Origin: Choanephora cucurbitarum
Lineage: Eukaryota; Mucoromycota; Mucoromycetes; Mucorales; Choanephoraceae
Assembly: GCA_025331435.1 (NCBI GenBank)
Contig: JAIWNI010000093.1
Span: 1 to 64,000 of the forward strand
Length of the DNA: 64,000 nucleotides
Direction: 5' to 3'
Below the pieces are notes generated by a model. That model did no database searches. It saw only the letters and a list, made by a program, of their open reading frames with translations, and was not told where the DNA came from. A program made the position numbers and the translations under genes. Below are positions 8,839 through 21,082 of this stretch, piece by piece (position 1 is the stretch's first letter; every line of letters starts with the position of its first letter).

Positions 8839-11158
8839 TTTCAGGTAAATGAATTAAAGATAAAAAAGAGAGCAGAAAGACACTGACAGATGCTGATTGT
8901 TTCTTTGGTATTAGGTCTCTTATGAAAAAGTTAGCAGTTAATCATTGCAAGGATATATCGCGAAGTGAGACATCACTTTAGTCAAGTAGACGTAGCAATG
9001 ATAAGAGATATATGAGCAAGTATACAGTTTTATCCTATGATGTTTTGAATGAGCATAAAGCATCATAGAGTCTAGTCCAGACAGTTGATTTAATACATAT
9101 AATTGCATGTGTTTTATTTTAAATATGATTTTTTAGTGCATATGTTGAGGAGCAAAGTAAACTAGTAATGGCTATCATTTTTTAGGCATAAGAATTCGTG
9201 TTGCAATCAGCATACTTGAAGCAATTTAAAAAGCAATAAATTCTTCCGTATATTTGAGGTAGAGAGAGCTTCTCTTACTATATCTTTCGTTTTTTTTTTT
9301 CGCTTTTGTCAATGATTCATCATGATTCCGTCTGAAATAACTATCTCAGGTCTATTATTTAACAGAAGCTCGAAATTCAAGACATTTTATCTATATAATG
9401 GTCAATGTCGAAACTCAGGCTTTTTGCTTTCTGATAAAACGCTAATTTGTCCTTACAATGAGAAGTGATGAAATACGTTATACATAGTTATTCCAAGTGC
9501 TCATCTGTATCAAATCTTGTTTGTATCTAAGAGCAGTGAAATGATATTTTCTATTTTCTTGAATGGCGCTGACTGATTTTATCATAACTAAGATGTAATG
9601 TTGACTACTTTGCTAATATTACTCGCATAGTAACAATGTTATTAAAAAAATGTCCAATAGAATCAGCTATTCTTCTAGAATGATCTCTATATAAATATAG
9701 GTGATAGATTACCACAGTTGTTCAAACTAAAAGAAATGTGAGTATGCGTGACCTCTTTCACTCACTGTAAAAATGACAGGTGTTTGGTTCGATCTCAATA
9801 AAGTATTGCTTGCTCAATGACGATCCCTATACGCTTTCAGCCCTTAACTGCGCTACATATGCTTTTCACAAAGAATGTGACAGCATGATTCAATGCAAAA
9901 AAAAAAGAAAAGAAACTAGATGAATACTTGCTTATAAAACATATGACAACAGGTTGCCATGTCTATATATGGATCAAATGCTCTTAGTGGGGTTTCTTTA
10001 TTCTACCTGAGTAAAAACAAAGAAGACTGTTGCTATTTCTTTTCGAATGCTTTGCTATGTATGTAGTTTTCATAAGAATGAGACTCATGATGCAAGGGAA
10101 ACAAAATCAATATGTGCAGAGCCTTCCCAGATGAAATCCAACATATCACCCAGTTGAATTTTGTGATTGAATCGCAAACATATCTGACTCAAGAATTACA
10201 AAGAAAGGGAATGCACAAGATTGATATTTACAAAATTAAATATTTCATGTGCTATCGTGATTTTTTTGGATAAAGAACTAATACAATGCTAGAAAAAAAA
10301 AGATTATTAAAAACCGCAGAAATCAAGCAGAATGTGCTTCTCCTGCATAAACAAATGAGTAGCATAATCATAGTGCGTCGTACTAAAGCGAAATAAATGC
10401 TACCAGGACTTGAATTCTCAAGTTTATAAACACTTCAAAAACAACTTGATTGATTAGAAAGGTAAAGTGGAAACAAAAAGAACATGAAAAAAGCTATAGA
10501 TGTTCTGCTCAAGTTCGGAAGTTTGAAATAGTTTATGTTCATAATGAATTGCACATGTATAGGTCTATATCATAATATATATTTTGCATCAACATTTCTA
10601 AATGATCAACAAATTGCTGTCAAAAAGATATATTTAACTTTCTCTAATTTGAGGCTTCCTTTTTTTCTTTAAGAGTGGGTTGCTGCTATCTATTCCAGCA
10701 TATATGCTCTAAGCTGTAGGTCTGTACATAAAAATAATAAACGATTGTTAACAACATCATTCGTTTATTCCTCATGAATCTCCTTAATCCTATATTACAT
10801 TGCGGTATGAATCACTTGGCGGTCTAAAAATAAAGAGGCATTATGATAAGAAAAGACAACGAGATCATGGGATAAAGCTTCTTTTGATTTCCTCTCGGTC
10901 AGTTGAACTCGTCAGAATGCTGAAATTTCCGAATAAAGTGTAGCCAAGTTCAATTATTCATATATGATAAGAAACAAGCTGAAATAACGGAATATCATAT
11001 TGCATGTCCCCTGTTATCCTTCCATTGTCATTTTTGTTGTTCTTCTTCTTCTCTCCTTACTTCTCCTTATAAAACAAAGCATTTATCCCTCTTTTAATAT
11101 CTCTCTTCTATTCTTTTGATTTCTCATCGCTTTTATATTGACTGTACAGAATTAGACA
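8839..11158. other. gene-poor AT-rich intergenic region
   Basis: About 2.3 kb with no supported gene on either strand, only short open frames (one of 55 codons from about 10112 shows no recognisable family). Several poly-A/T tracts are present. The right end, with a pyrimidine-rich stretch near 11040-11110 and TATAAAAC near 11069, is a plausible promoter of the F-box-like gene. Confidence 0.5.
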
Positions 11159-12110
11159 ATGTTAATTCAATTGCCTATTGAATTGCAATCGATAATCATT
11201 GATTTTGTCAAAGAAGATAATCATCTTAATTTGGCTCCATTGGCACAGTATGTTTCTTTTTTATAGAAAAAAATGATGGATTCCACTTCTAAATGAATAT
11301 GATAATAGAACATGTAAATTTTATTCGGCTCTTGTTATTGACAGATCCAATTGGAAAAATACAGTGACTCTGTTAGCAGAAGATACACAGTTTGATAGCA
11401 TATATCTTGCTCATGCTTTCCGTCAGATATCTGATTGCAAAGTGTTATCTACATATCGACTAGAGGCAGCCATAAATTGTTGCCATTCATCTGCTGCCTT
11501 TGAGATCCTCAAAAACCAACAATCACACTCTACAATAAAAGAATTAGTCATTATGATGCCATCGGTTCTACATCACACAGTCTATGAAACCCTGGCTAAT
11601 TATCCACAACAATGCTTAGAGCACTTGAGTATCCGTGATCCAACAGATGACAGCTATGTCATATCCATAGCTAAGCACCGCATGATACTAAATCAATTCT
11701 TATCGGTTGTTCTGATACCTTCCCGATTTACATTGAAGACAATCGATATTCCCTCCTTCTGTGCCAGGTTGTTGGAATCTAGCTGCTATCAGTCTTATCA
11801 ATTTCATGCTGTAAATTATCTGAGCATAGCATTTGATGGCTCCGAAAAAGCAAGCCCGATCTGTTGGAAGAAGCTGAAATGCATGTTTCCTAATTTAAAA
11901 GACTTAAAGCTGACACTCAATCAACACGAGCTACCTTACTTCAGATCTCTTTTGAAAGATATTGGTCTATTCCCTTGGATAAAACGGTTATCGGTCCATA
12001 GCAATGAATCATTAAAAACTCATTTTACCAAGGAGGAGCTGAAAGCAAGTCTTTTACAGATAGAGGGCTTAAATCGAATCACTGCTGGCTGGGATATAAT
12101 TGCGCTCTAA
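11159..12110 (+). CDS. F-box-like protein
   Basis: Two exons, 11159-11247 and 11345-12110, joined by a 97-nt GT-AG intron, give about 284 residues. The N-terminus MLIQLPIELQSIIIDFV followed by LAPLAQSNW has the F-box pattern (L-P-x-E-I/L, then a hydrophobic helix and W about 25 residues on), the module that binds Skp1 in SCF ubiquitin ligases. The remainder is leucine-rich without obvious WD or Kelch repeats; CMFPNLKDLKLTLN near residue 210 looks like one irregular leucine-rich repeat, so the C-terminal part may be an LRR-type substrate receptor. Such genes are abundant in Mucorales. The target is unknown. Starting at 11159 is required to include the F-box, and the ATG lies at a good distance from an upstream TATA-like stretch. 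Confidence 0.7.
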
Positions 12111-12297
12111 TCATCACTGTAGAAAATCCTTCTTCATCGTATCTGTCTACTCACAATGCATATACGCATTAATATATATCTATATACATACATCCATGTA
12201 TTGCTAATAACACTAATAAATTTGTTCCTCTATTCTAATAAACAAAAAGAAGGTGTAATCATTCGAGCTAATAATATAGATCGATGATAGCTTCTGT

Positions 12298-12321
12298 TCT
12301 CTCTCTCTCTCTCTCTCTCTC
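12298..12321 (+). repeat. (CT)n microsatellite
   Basis: A near-perfect run of CT dinucleotides, about 12 units, in the region between the convergent F-box-like and NDUFA6 genes. Confidence 0.95.
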
Positions 12322-12458
12322 CTATGCTGCATCATATTCTCTTCTTACATAACTATGTGTATGTGTGTCTGTACTAGGTTGTCTTGTGTTATTCGAGATA
12401 GAAAGAAGAGACCGCAATTTTTTTAACTAGATGGAACAAACAACTTTCTTTATTTCGA

Positions 12459-12907
12459 TTATGATCTGCCTTCATAAAACTTTTCCAAAAAGGTGGTAGG
12501 CTTTGGTGGTGCTTCCTCTTTGGCAAAGTAGTTCATGATGTGGTTGTTTTGCTTCCAGACGTTCATCACTTCTTGGTATTCCATTTGACCCTTTGCGAAC
12601 AAAATATCACGAACTTCGAGTTGCTCGACATGACGGTGCTTTTCGAATTCCTCACGGATCTTTGCGCGAATAGCTGAAGGGGGCAAGTTGATTTCGTGAA
12701 GTTTCATCATTTCAGGAACCTACATGAGAAAAAAAAAGAACTATAAGGATGTGTCGAGAGAGAAAAAGACATTCGGTATTCATTACATACAGATTTTTGC
12801 CATTTTCTGTAAAGGCCTAAGGCACGAGAAGTAGCTTCGCTAGAAGATTTGGCGGAAGCGGTGGTAATAGCGTGCTCAGCGACACCAAAGATGCCTTGTT
12901 GAATCAT
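12459..12907 (-). CDS. NDUFA6: NADH:ubiquinone oxidoreductase subunit NDUFA6 (B14, LYR family)
   Basis: Accessory LYR-motif subunit of mitochondrial complex I, located at the matrix arm and binding acyl carrier protein. Two exons, 12907-12791 and 12719-12459, separated by a 71-nt intron with good GT-AG ends, give 125 residues. The LYR motif is seen as ALGLYRKWQKS near residue 30. Also visible are IRAKIREEFEKHRHVE and the conserved VMNVWKQNNHIMNYF, which matches the WKQ-x-x-H-x-M region of NDUFA6. No classical presequence is evident, as is usual for this subunit. The length agrees with the family (about 120-130). Convergent with the F-box-like gene. Confidence 0.9.
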
Positions 12908-15900
12908 TATATAGAGAGGAGAGTGGGGAAGGGAGGTGTAAGTGTATAGGATATAAGGAGACGGCTATTCAAAAAAAAAGTAAGATTAGTTTGAACCCCA
13001 GAACAAACAAAACCAGTCCTACATTGATATTGTCCAAAAAAAGATGACGTTGCAGCTTTTTTTACCTTGGAGGAAGAATGAAGGATAAGCTATGTATGCC
13101 TTTCTTTTTCAGGCCATTGTCTGAACGGAATATCCCAAGTGGTCCTCTCTATGTTCCTCAGAGTAATTTGAGCAGCATAAAGGATAAGAAAAAGACTCCT
13201 TGTTCAATAATTTGAGCAGTCAAAATTTCTACGATGAATATAAAGCAGCTGAATAAGCCATTCTTTGCTTTAGATTCTTATCTTTCTTAAGCACTATCAG
13301 GGCGGCATGTTTGCAGCCCTTTTGAATTTATCGCCTGAACCATAGCAATGCTTCAACTTAAAGGGCTTTTAGATAATAAAGCCTATTTCTTTCAAAAGTA
13401 GAAAAAAACAGAGGAAAAAGAAGCAAAAGAGGTTTTGAGCTTCGACACTATAATATTGTATCAATGGTTCGATCGCTCGAATCATCTTTAAAGTAATTCG
13501 ATCTGCTCAATAAAGAATGCTTCGTATGCACTCGCTTGATGCCGAGAGGATGTTTGTTTGGATCTTATCGATTTCAAAGGGCATAGCGCTCCTTTTTGAC
13601 TTTTTTGGAACCCAAGTTCACACAATGAAAGCCCTCTTTAAATTCGGTGCAAATGCTTGATGAATATAATCTACATAGGGATAGTTATAAGGCTTTACTA
13701 GCTTATGAAACAAATGAACATGCTTGAGATAAAAGTATCGATCTAATAGAAATGAGGCATACATCCATGTTTAGATGTAATGGCATTTTTGTCCTGGATA
13801 TATAAAATGCCATCTTGAGAAAGTGAAAGCGGCAGACAAATTTATTAAATTTAACTTTTTTATTCGCTTCAGATAGTTCTAGAGATCTTGTTGAAAGGTA
13901 GAGCAAATTTAGACTCTTGGGTTCGGTTGAAATTAAATCCTAGCTCATCAAACTTACTATGCTCGAATAATAGAAGCAGCGCAACTTTTGTTTCAAAATA
14001 TTAGAGCTCTGTATACATCTTATTCTTGTCTATTACTTGTATTGTAATAGTGGTCGTATGGCTACTTTCCGACTTGTCTCTATCTATTGAGTTTGTATGA
14101 AAGATGTGTGTGGTTTTGAGTCCGCGTGGCACCAGATACAGCAGGATAAATAGTGTAATAACAAAGAATGAATCTAAAGTTTTTGGTGCTTTTGTAGACT
14201 ATACTTGATGAGGTGTGATAAGAAAAGCAGGAGGGTGGAAGCAAAAACCTGTTTTCTTCTGCCAGATTGTTGGATATCAATATCCAAAGAGAATTCATGG
14301 TTTCCATGAAAAAGAGAGTGTTAATCAGGAAACAACGTTTTCTGCTCGAATTCATCTCTAGAGACAGCCTCTGGCTTTTCGACTCCTTTTTTTTTTGGTA
14401 AACTGTTGCTACAAGAAGAAGATATCATAATTAAGCTAAAACTTGCAGAGTTCTTCAAGCAACATCATTTGTGTTCGAACTAGAGCTAAATAACCAGTAG
14501 TGGCTAGTTTTAGCCGAAATTGCTTTTAGGTCAAAATTTCAGGAACATAGCAGAAAAAAAAAGAGAAAATAAAAGCTGATTTCTGTAAATAGAAAAAAGC
14601 ATGATTCATAGAGTTGCTAAGGGAGCCATAATCCATGCAATATGTCGAGTTTTCTTTTGTTATTATTGAAAAAGAAACAAAAGAAAGAGATCGCTGGTTG
14701 TACAGATGAAGTTTTGTGTTCATCTTAAGTTAAATAACCGCTTATATTAAAGTATCTCTTTTAGTCAAAATGGTAGTGTAACATACTTACTTGGCGCTGT
14801 TCTTTCAACCCTACTCTTCAAATAAAACACTAAAAATAAGCCATTAATATGAGATGCATTGTATTTCTAAGCCTTCTAACAAAAAGCTTGGCACTCTTTG
14901 TTTAGGCTGACTGATTATACGGAAGACTATTGTTTCAAGATAAAAAAACGGTGTTTTCACTAAGCGAACCATGGTTGATGAATTCGAATTATTTTCAATT
15001 AAGTAATGTCACAATGACTATCTTACTTCTTACCAAAGACTTCCAAAAATAGCCAAAGCCAGCCATGTTGATTATAAGAATAAGACACAGAATTATTTTA
15101 GCTTCAGAACGTAGATTTTTTTTGCGTCAAAAAAAAAGGATGGGATGTAATAAGCTAGGCAATTGAATGTCAATCAATGTTACAAGAAATGGCATCGATT
15201 TTAAAAGAAAGAAATAAAAGAGAATGGAAGCAAAAGCCGGCAACTACATTTGCAGGAAACCTACTCTTCGTTAGAAACCAAAAAACTGTTGATTTGACGA
15301 TATGCAAGCAAACAAATAAAACCATATCTCCTTCCTTTTTCTTTCTTTCTTTCTCCTGTTTCTCTTCGCAAGTGCAAGTTCATCAGCTCAAAAAAAAATT
15401 CACAAATCTTGACAGTAAGGGTATACTGTTGCTTGCCGGTGAGCTTGTTTTTCACTTTACTTTTGCCTAGCGAATTAGATTTGTAAAAAAAAAAAGAAGA
15501 CAAAGAAGGGAAGTATCTTGATTAGATTGTTATACAACAAAGGGTTTTTATGAACAAAGTTATGATCTCTTTACATTCTGAGCTCGCTTCGGCTTCAAAC
15601 TGTTATGGTCCTTGTCTATCAAACAGCAATGAATGGTAGATCGAACTTAGAGTTGTTACCCATATAAAAAAGGCTGTTTTCCTGTCCTATGCAATAATTC
15701 CTAATAGAAAAAAAAGAAAAAAGAAAGGGTACATTTGGCCTCAAAAGGCCTCTGTGTTGCCCAAAGCAACAAATCCGATTTTAAAATATTATCATAGTAA
15801 CCTAAAAACAAATTGAGTCTTTTTTTCTCTAAATATCCAACCTGAAAATCTTCATCAGGTCTTTTGTTAAAGAAAATTAGCCTTTCTTGCTTAGCTTCAT

Positions 15901-16372
15901 TCTTATCTTATTTTAAAAACCAGAATGTTGCAACGCAATATTTGTTATGAGCAAATCTTAAGAGAAACTTCATTGCAATAGTTTTGACTTGATAATAAGA
16001 TTTCAGCTACTTTTAAGTACAATGTTTTTTTTTGGTTGTGTTAATTTATGTCTTCTCGCTCAATTCAACTTTTCTCTTTGTCTTTTTTCTTTTTTTTTGT
16101 TGTAAGAAAAACCTATTTACTAAACGACAAGTTCCTAGGATACATCATAGTAGATTTACAAGGATGACGATCAAGCCATTTTCTTCCAAGCACCTGTTTC
16201 TGTGACACAAGGAAGAAAGCTGAGAACAGTGCATTTGTACCAGATAACTGATGGTAGAGCTTAAATACATTACAAATAATTACCTGACAGGCTCAGCTGA
16301 TTCAGCAAAACCTTATCAAGTTCTCAGCTTAATCTTTTCTGTTAAATGCAGTTCTCTCTCTCTTTTTTTTTG
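12908..16372. other. large gene-poor region
   Basis: About 3.5 kb in which I see no supported gene, RNA gene or mobile element. Open frames of 60-97 codons on both strands (for example near 14080-14355 and 15177-15470) have low-complexity or AT-driven composition and no family resemblance. Several poly-T and CTTT tracts occur (15330-15360, 16080-16100). It may hold decayed elements that are past recognition. Confidence 0.45.
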
Positions 16373-16708
16373 TTATGTATACGAAGATGATGCAATCCTT
16401 CTTTTTATCTGCTGAACTGGGTTTATATGTAATTTAAAGATTTCATCTGCACTATTTGTCGGCCTCACATTAAGATTGAACCTCCTAACCAATGAAAAGG
16501 AACCTATAAAGTGTGCAAAATAAAAAGCATAGCTATAATTTATGAATATAGCCAGAAAATTAATTTGTCCAATCTCATTATAACCAGCATTTTCAAGCTC
16601 ATACTCTTCATTGTCCTGTAACGTCACAAGCGGGTCTTGACAATCATTTCTCAAATACGGGTATGCCTGAATTTCAAGCAAAGTAAGTGAAACAGAAATT
16701 AGAGCCAC
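16373..16708 (-). CDS. hypothetical orphan open frame
   Basis: A 111-codon uninterrupted frame with balanced amino-acid use, unlike the low-complexity frames around it. It has a hydrophobic stretch INFLAIFINYSYAFYFAHFI and a basic C-terminal part (QQIKRRIASSS). I recognise no family. It could be a fragment of an old mobile element, or chance. No good splice extension was found. Confidence 0.25.
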   Translation of the reverse strand: MALISVSLTLLEIQAYPYLRNDCQDPLVTLQDNEEYELENAGYNEIGQINFLAIFINYSYAFYFAHFIGSFSLVRRFNLNVRPTNSADEIFKLHINPVQQIKRRIASSSYT

Positions 16709-17212
16709 ACCATTGATTGTCCTTAATAAGATATAATTAGAGAAATCTCTTTCTGTATTTTTTTTGCACCCCTCCCTTCCTCTCCCTTTTCCCTTGATCT
16801 TCAGAAAAGAAACGGAAAGGAGTAAAGTTACACTATCGAATAGACAGAGGAGTTAAAAAGTTCTAGACTGGGTATAGAGGATGATTGCACAGGAAAATTA
16901 AAAAGACCGCTTTGGGAATGAAGGCCTATCTTGTGTATATGTGTGTGTGCGTGTAAGATGAACTTTAGTCCTGTCATTAAAAAAGAGATAAAAATAGGTT
17001 TCATTTATATATTTTTTTTTTCTTTATTGTTGTTCTTTATTTCTTTTTTTCTTGTACACTCCTTTTTTGTGTATTTTTTTTTGGTTGAATCAACTCCTAT
17101 TCTCATATAGACAAGAAAAAAGTAAAATAATAAGAAAAAAAGAGAACGAAAGAAATCTCTTTTTTTCCTCTATTGCCACTCCTATCATAAAGACCAACGT
17201 ATTAGATAAAGA
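16709..17212. other. 5' region of chitin synthase gene
   Basis: About 500 bases, strongly T-rich from 17010 to the start, typical of a fungal pyrimidine-rich promoter and 5' leader. A GT-rich run lies at 16937-16953. An upstream 90-codon frame that overlaps the chitin synthase start is out of frame and not supported. Confidence 0.45.
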
Positions 17213-20200
17213 ATGTCACCAGCTGAACAACCACAGTATGGCTATCAACCGCCTGCTGACAACAACTATCACTACAATACAGGAGGATCCTCAACATCTA
17301 TTGGCCGTCGTCCTACAACACTAGGCAGAGCACCTACTCGCCGCATTGTACCAGGTGGTAATTCAATTGCCAATGCTAGTCATAACATTCAACGCGGCCG
17401 TACTTTGATTCGTCCTGATCGTTATCAAGAACCCGCTCCACTCCTGACGGGTAAGCCAACATCAAGCCAAAGTGTTTTTGACCCATGGGTTTTACTTTCT
17501 CGCATTGTCACATTTTGGGCTTTGCCTCCCATGCTGAGAGCTTTCAAAATGCCTGATCCTGGTATGCAGCAGGCTTGGAGAGAAAAAATTACCTTGTGTT
17601 TTATTATCGCCTGTATGGGTGGGTTTGTGGCATTTATCACCGTCGGTCTGAGTACAACTTTGTGTCCTTCTGATCAATCCAATAACCAACAAAATTATGC
17701 TTCTTACAACGATTCAATTAATTCTCGTAAGTTATATTTTTTTTAAGAAATAGACTAAACTCTCCTTAACTCTCTAAACTTATCCTGTATACAGCCAATT
17801 TAGTGGGTGTTTTAGGCTGGCAATTTAATGTAACAAATGCTACTTCTACGGGCACACTCAATTTCAAAACACTAGCCGCCATACCTGGTACTGATATCAC
17901 AAACTATTTTACGCACGGTACAGGTCTTTCTGCTTGTACAAATCCTGGCAATACAGCTGCTGCTGGTTACCAAGCTGTCACCTACAATCCTTGTTCAGCC
18001 AATAACGGTCATGGTGGTTGTCTCTATGGTGAAGCCACCACAAACAGTCTTCAAACAACCTACAGTCTGATCAACACATCGCGCGTAGTCGGTTTCGATT
18101 GGACTCAATTTGCCCAATTCAACTTGACAAACTATTTTGTTATCGATGGCAATGTGCTCAACATGGAACCATACATCAATGCTTATCCCACGCCCAACGC
18201 TTCAGATGAATTGGATATGTTGATTCGCAGTATCTTAAATAACTCTTATTCTGAAGGAGGTCGTGATGGTACAAAGATGTTTTTTAGAAGGGCTGAATTC
18301 AAGGCATCTGTCAACTGTCTCGTTCAAAAGTACAGAGCTGGTCATATCGATAAGAAAACAACTGGATGTTTTGTGTCAAGTATTGTCTTGGTGTGCTCAT
18401 TATTCATCGTGTTGGCTATTGTGTTGGCTCGTTTCTTTATGGCTTTGATATTTTCCTGGTTTATTTCTCGTAAACTATCACGTACTCCTCCTCCTGCACC
18501 TCGTTCAGCTGCCATTCAAACAGGATCTAGTATGGGAAGTCAAACCATGGAGATGTCTAGTTTCAACAGTACATTACCAAGAGCTGATTCAGCCACTACA
18601 GTTACTGCAAGCAGTGCAGCAGGCGCAGGCGCAGCTGTAAAGCGTGTTGAAGTAGGAAACGATCTCTATACAGTGATGTTGATCACATGTTATTCAGAAA
18701 ACACAGAAGGCATTCGAGCCACAGTAGAGTCTCTTTCTGCCACAGACTATCCTGACGATCGCAAATTACTCTTTTTAATTGCAGATGGTATTATTACAGG
18801 TCATGGTGAAACATTATCTACCCCCGATATGTGTCTTTCTCTGATTACATTTGATGAAAGCAATCCAAGTGCAAAGAATCCTGAAGCAATGCCTTACATT
18901 GCTGTTGCAGTAGGCTCAAAGCAATTTAATTGTGCTAAAGTTTACGCTGGTCACTATGGTAAGTCTATTTCCTTCTTAATTAATTGGACTTGCAAAGACT
19001 CACTTTCTTTCTTTTAGTCTGCAAAGGTCACAAGGTACCAATGATTTTAGTTGTCAAATGCGGTAACCCTGACGAACAAGGAAAGCCTAAGCCCGGTAAT
19101 CGTGGTAAACGTGACTCTCAGCTTATTTTGATGAACTTCTTCAGCAGAGTCACCTATAATGATCGAATGACTCCACTTGACTATGAACTATTTAGAAAAA
19201 TCCAATGGCTGATGGGTGTTACACCTGATTATTTTGAACTTTGTCTCATGGTGGATGCTGATACAAAAGTGTATCAAACATCCATGCGTTTGTTGGTGAA
19301 TTGTATGGTGAACGATAACTTGATTATGGGCTTATGTGGCGAAACCAAAATTGCCAACAAACGTGATTCTTGGGTCACTGCTATTCAGGTATATGAATAT
19401 TTCATTTCACATCATCTGGCAAAGGGTTTTGAAGCCATTTTTGGTGGTGTTACCTGTTTACCTGGCTGTTTCTGTATGTATCGTCTCAAAGCACGTAAAG
19501 GTGATGGCGATTGGGTTCCAATTATCACTAAGCCTGAAATTGTTCAAGAATACTCTTCCAACACAATTGATACACTTCACCAAAAGAACTTGTTGCTACT
19601 TGGTGAAGATCGTTTCTTGACCACTCTTATGCTTCGTAACTTCCCTTTCCGTAAGATGGTATTCACGCCTCAAGCCATTTGTAAGACTATTGTGCCTGAT
19701 GAATTTAAGGTGTTGTTGTCTCAACGTCGTCGTTGGATCAACTCTACTATTCACAACTTGTTTGAACTTGTCTTGGTTCGTAACCTTTGTGGTACTTTCT
19801 GTTTCTCTATGCAGTTTGTCGTCATGATGGATTTAATCGGTACTTTGACTTTGCCTGTTGCCATTGTCTTGACAGTTGTGCTGATCATCAACATGGCACG
19901 ATCGACTATTGATACATTCAACACGGCTATTCCCTTGATTCTGTTGATCATCGTCTTGTTTTCGCCTGCATTCCTTATTTTAATTACTACTCGAAAATGG
20001 GTCTATTTGATGTGGATGTTTGTTTATCTGTGTGCTTTGCCCATCTGGAACTTCGTGCTACCTGTTTATTCTTTCTGGCATTTTGATGATTTCTCTTGGG
20101 GTGAAACGCGTAAGGTAGAAGGTGAAACAAAGGACGATCACTCAAAGAAAGATGGTGTCTTTGATCCCTCCAAAGTACCTCTTAAACGTTGGGAAGATTA

Positions 20201-20684
20201 TGAACGTAAGCGTATTCGAACCAACAAGCGTCGTGAACGTAAAGAGCGCGAAATTCGTGAAATGAACGCAGCTCATCTGACGCATACAATGATGGGTGAG
20301 GAGGATGAAGCTAAGCGTGGCTTACTCTTAAATCCGGCTGATGACGATGATACCATTTCACACACATCTTATCAAACTGATCTATCCAACAACCCTGCTC
20401 ATTATTTCGATCCCTCTAAAGAAGCACCTGCTAAAGCTGGTTCAGGCTACTATCCCACTTACCGACCTCAATCCATGGCACCTCCTAGAAGCAATATACC
20501 ATCACAGCCTACTGCCACCGCACCTGGTCCATGGGGTCCTCAACAAAACTATGGCCTTCAATCACCTAATACTCAACCTACGGGTCATTCAGCTCTATCT
20601 CAACAAATGCCTCCTCAAGGGCAATACGCGAATACACAGCCTAACCCAAACAACCATCAACAAGGTCCTTATGATGGATTTTAA
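17213..20684 (+). CDS. CHS3: class IV (Chs3-type) chitin synthase
   Basis: Polymerises UDP-GlcNAc into chitin at the plasma membrane. Three exons, 17213-17726, 17795-18958 and 19018-20684, with introns of 68 and 59 nt, give 1114 residues. The order is: a polar N-terminus, two hydrophobic segments around residues 90-150, an extracellular domain rich in N-linked sites, a membrane segment near residues 385-420, then the GT2 catalytic region. That region contains [24 protein letters not shown] (near 640), [19 protein letters not shown] (near 755) and SQRRRWINS (near 794), the last being the diagnostic QRRRW motif. Membrane helices follow at about 815-925. The order and the ATVESL...[15 protein letters not shown] pattern fit class IV. 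The C-terminal 180 residues are proline/glutamine-rich and disordered. No myosin motor or DEK domain is present, which excludes class V. Full length and apparently intact. Confidence 0.95.
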
Positions 20685-21082
20685 ACATAGAAACCTCAAA
20701 AAAAAAAAAACTCTCCCCTTTTTCTTTCTTCTCTCCTCCCTTGTTTATATATACTCTTCTCTTTTCTTTATCGATTTCTCTCTTTTTCCCCTTTTCCTCT
20801 TTTCCCCTTTTCATTTGGTGTATCTTTAGTTATCGAGTATTTCCCTTATACACACTGCTCAGCATCTTTCCAAAAAAGGAACCCTCTTCCATTTTTTCAG
20901 CTTTTCATACACATATACATATCCCATCTTTCTTCTTATACATATCTATAAATAAATCAACTTGCAAACAACATTTGTCTTCAAAAAGAGAAAGCATAAC
21001 ATAGTGTTGTTCATCTTCTTTTATAAAAAACAAAAGAGAAACTGGCTTATCATAGGTCAAGGATTACAGACATGTATAACAA
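20685..21082. other. region between convergent genes
   Basis: About 400 bases of very pyrimidine-rich DNA between the ends of the chitin synthase and transporter genes. It should contain both 3' untranslated regions. The open frames here are composition artefacts. Confidence 0.5.

Noticed and set aside
10112..10280. 55-codon frame beginning MCRAFPDEIQH
   Set aside because: Resembles an F-box start only loosely; too short and without continuation by splicing.
13440..13520. GGTTCGATCGCTCGAATC and other GTTCGA strings as possible tRNA T-loops
   Set aside because: No acceptor or anticodon stems can be formed around them; no tRNA gene was found in the window.
15177..15503. Overlapping 97- and 80-codon frames on opposite strands
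   Set aside because: Driven by CTTT and poly-A tracts; no recognisable content on either strand.
19336..19620. Alternative frame inside the chitin synthase catalytic exon
   Set aside because: Overlaps strongly conserved catalytic motifs in the main frame.
20741..21004. Plus-strand frames after the chitin synthase stop
   Set aside because: Pyrimidine-rich 3' untranslated sequence kept open by composition.
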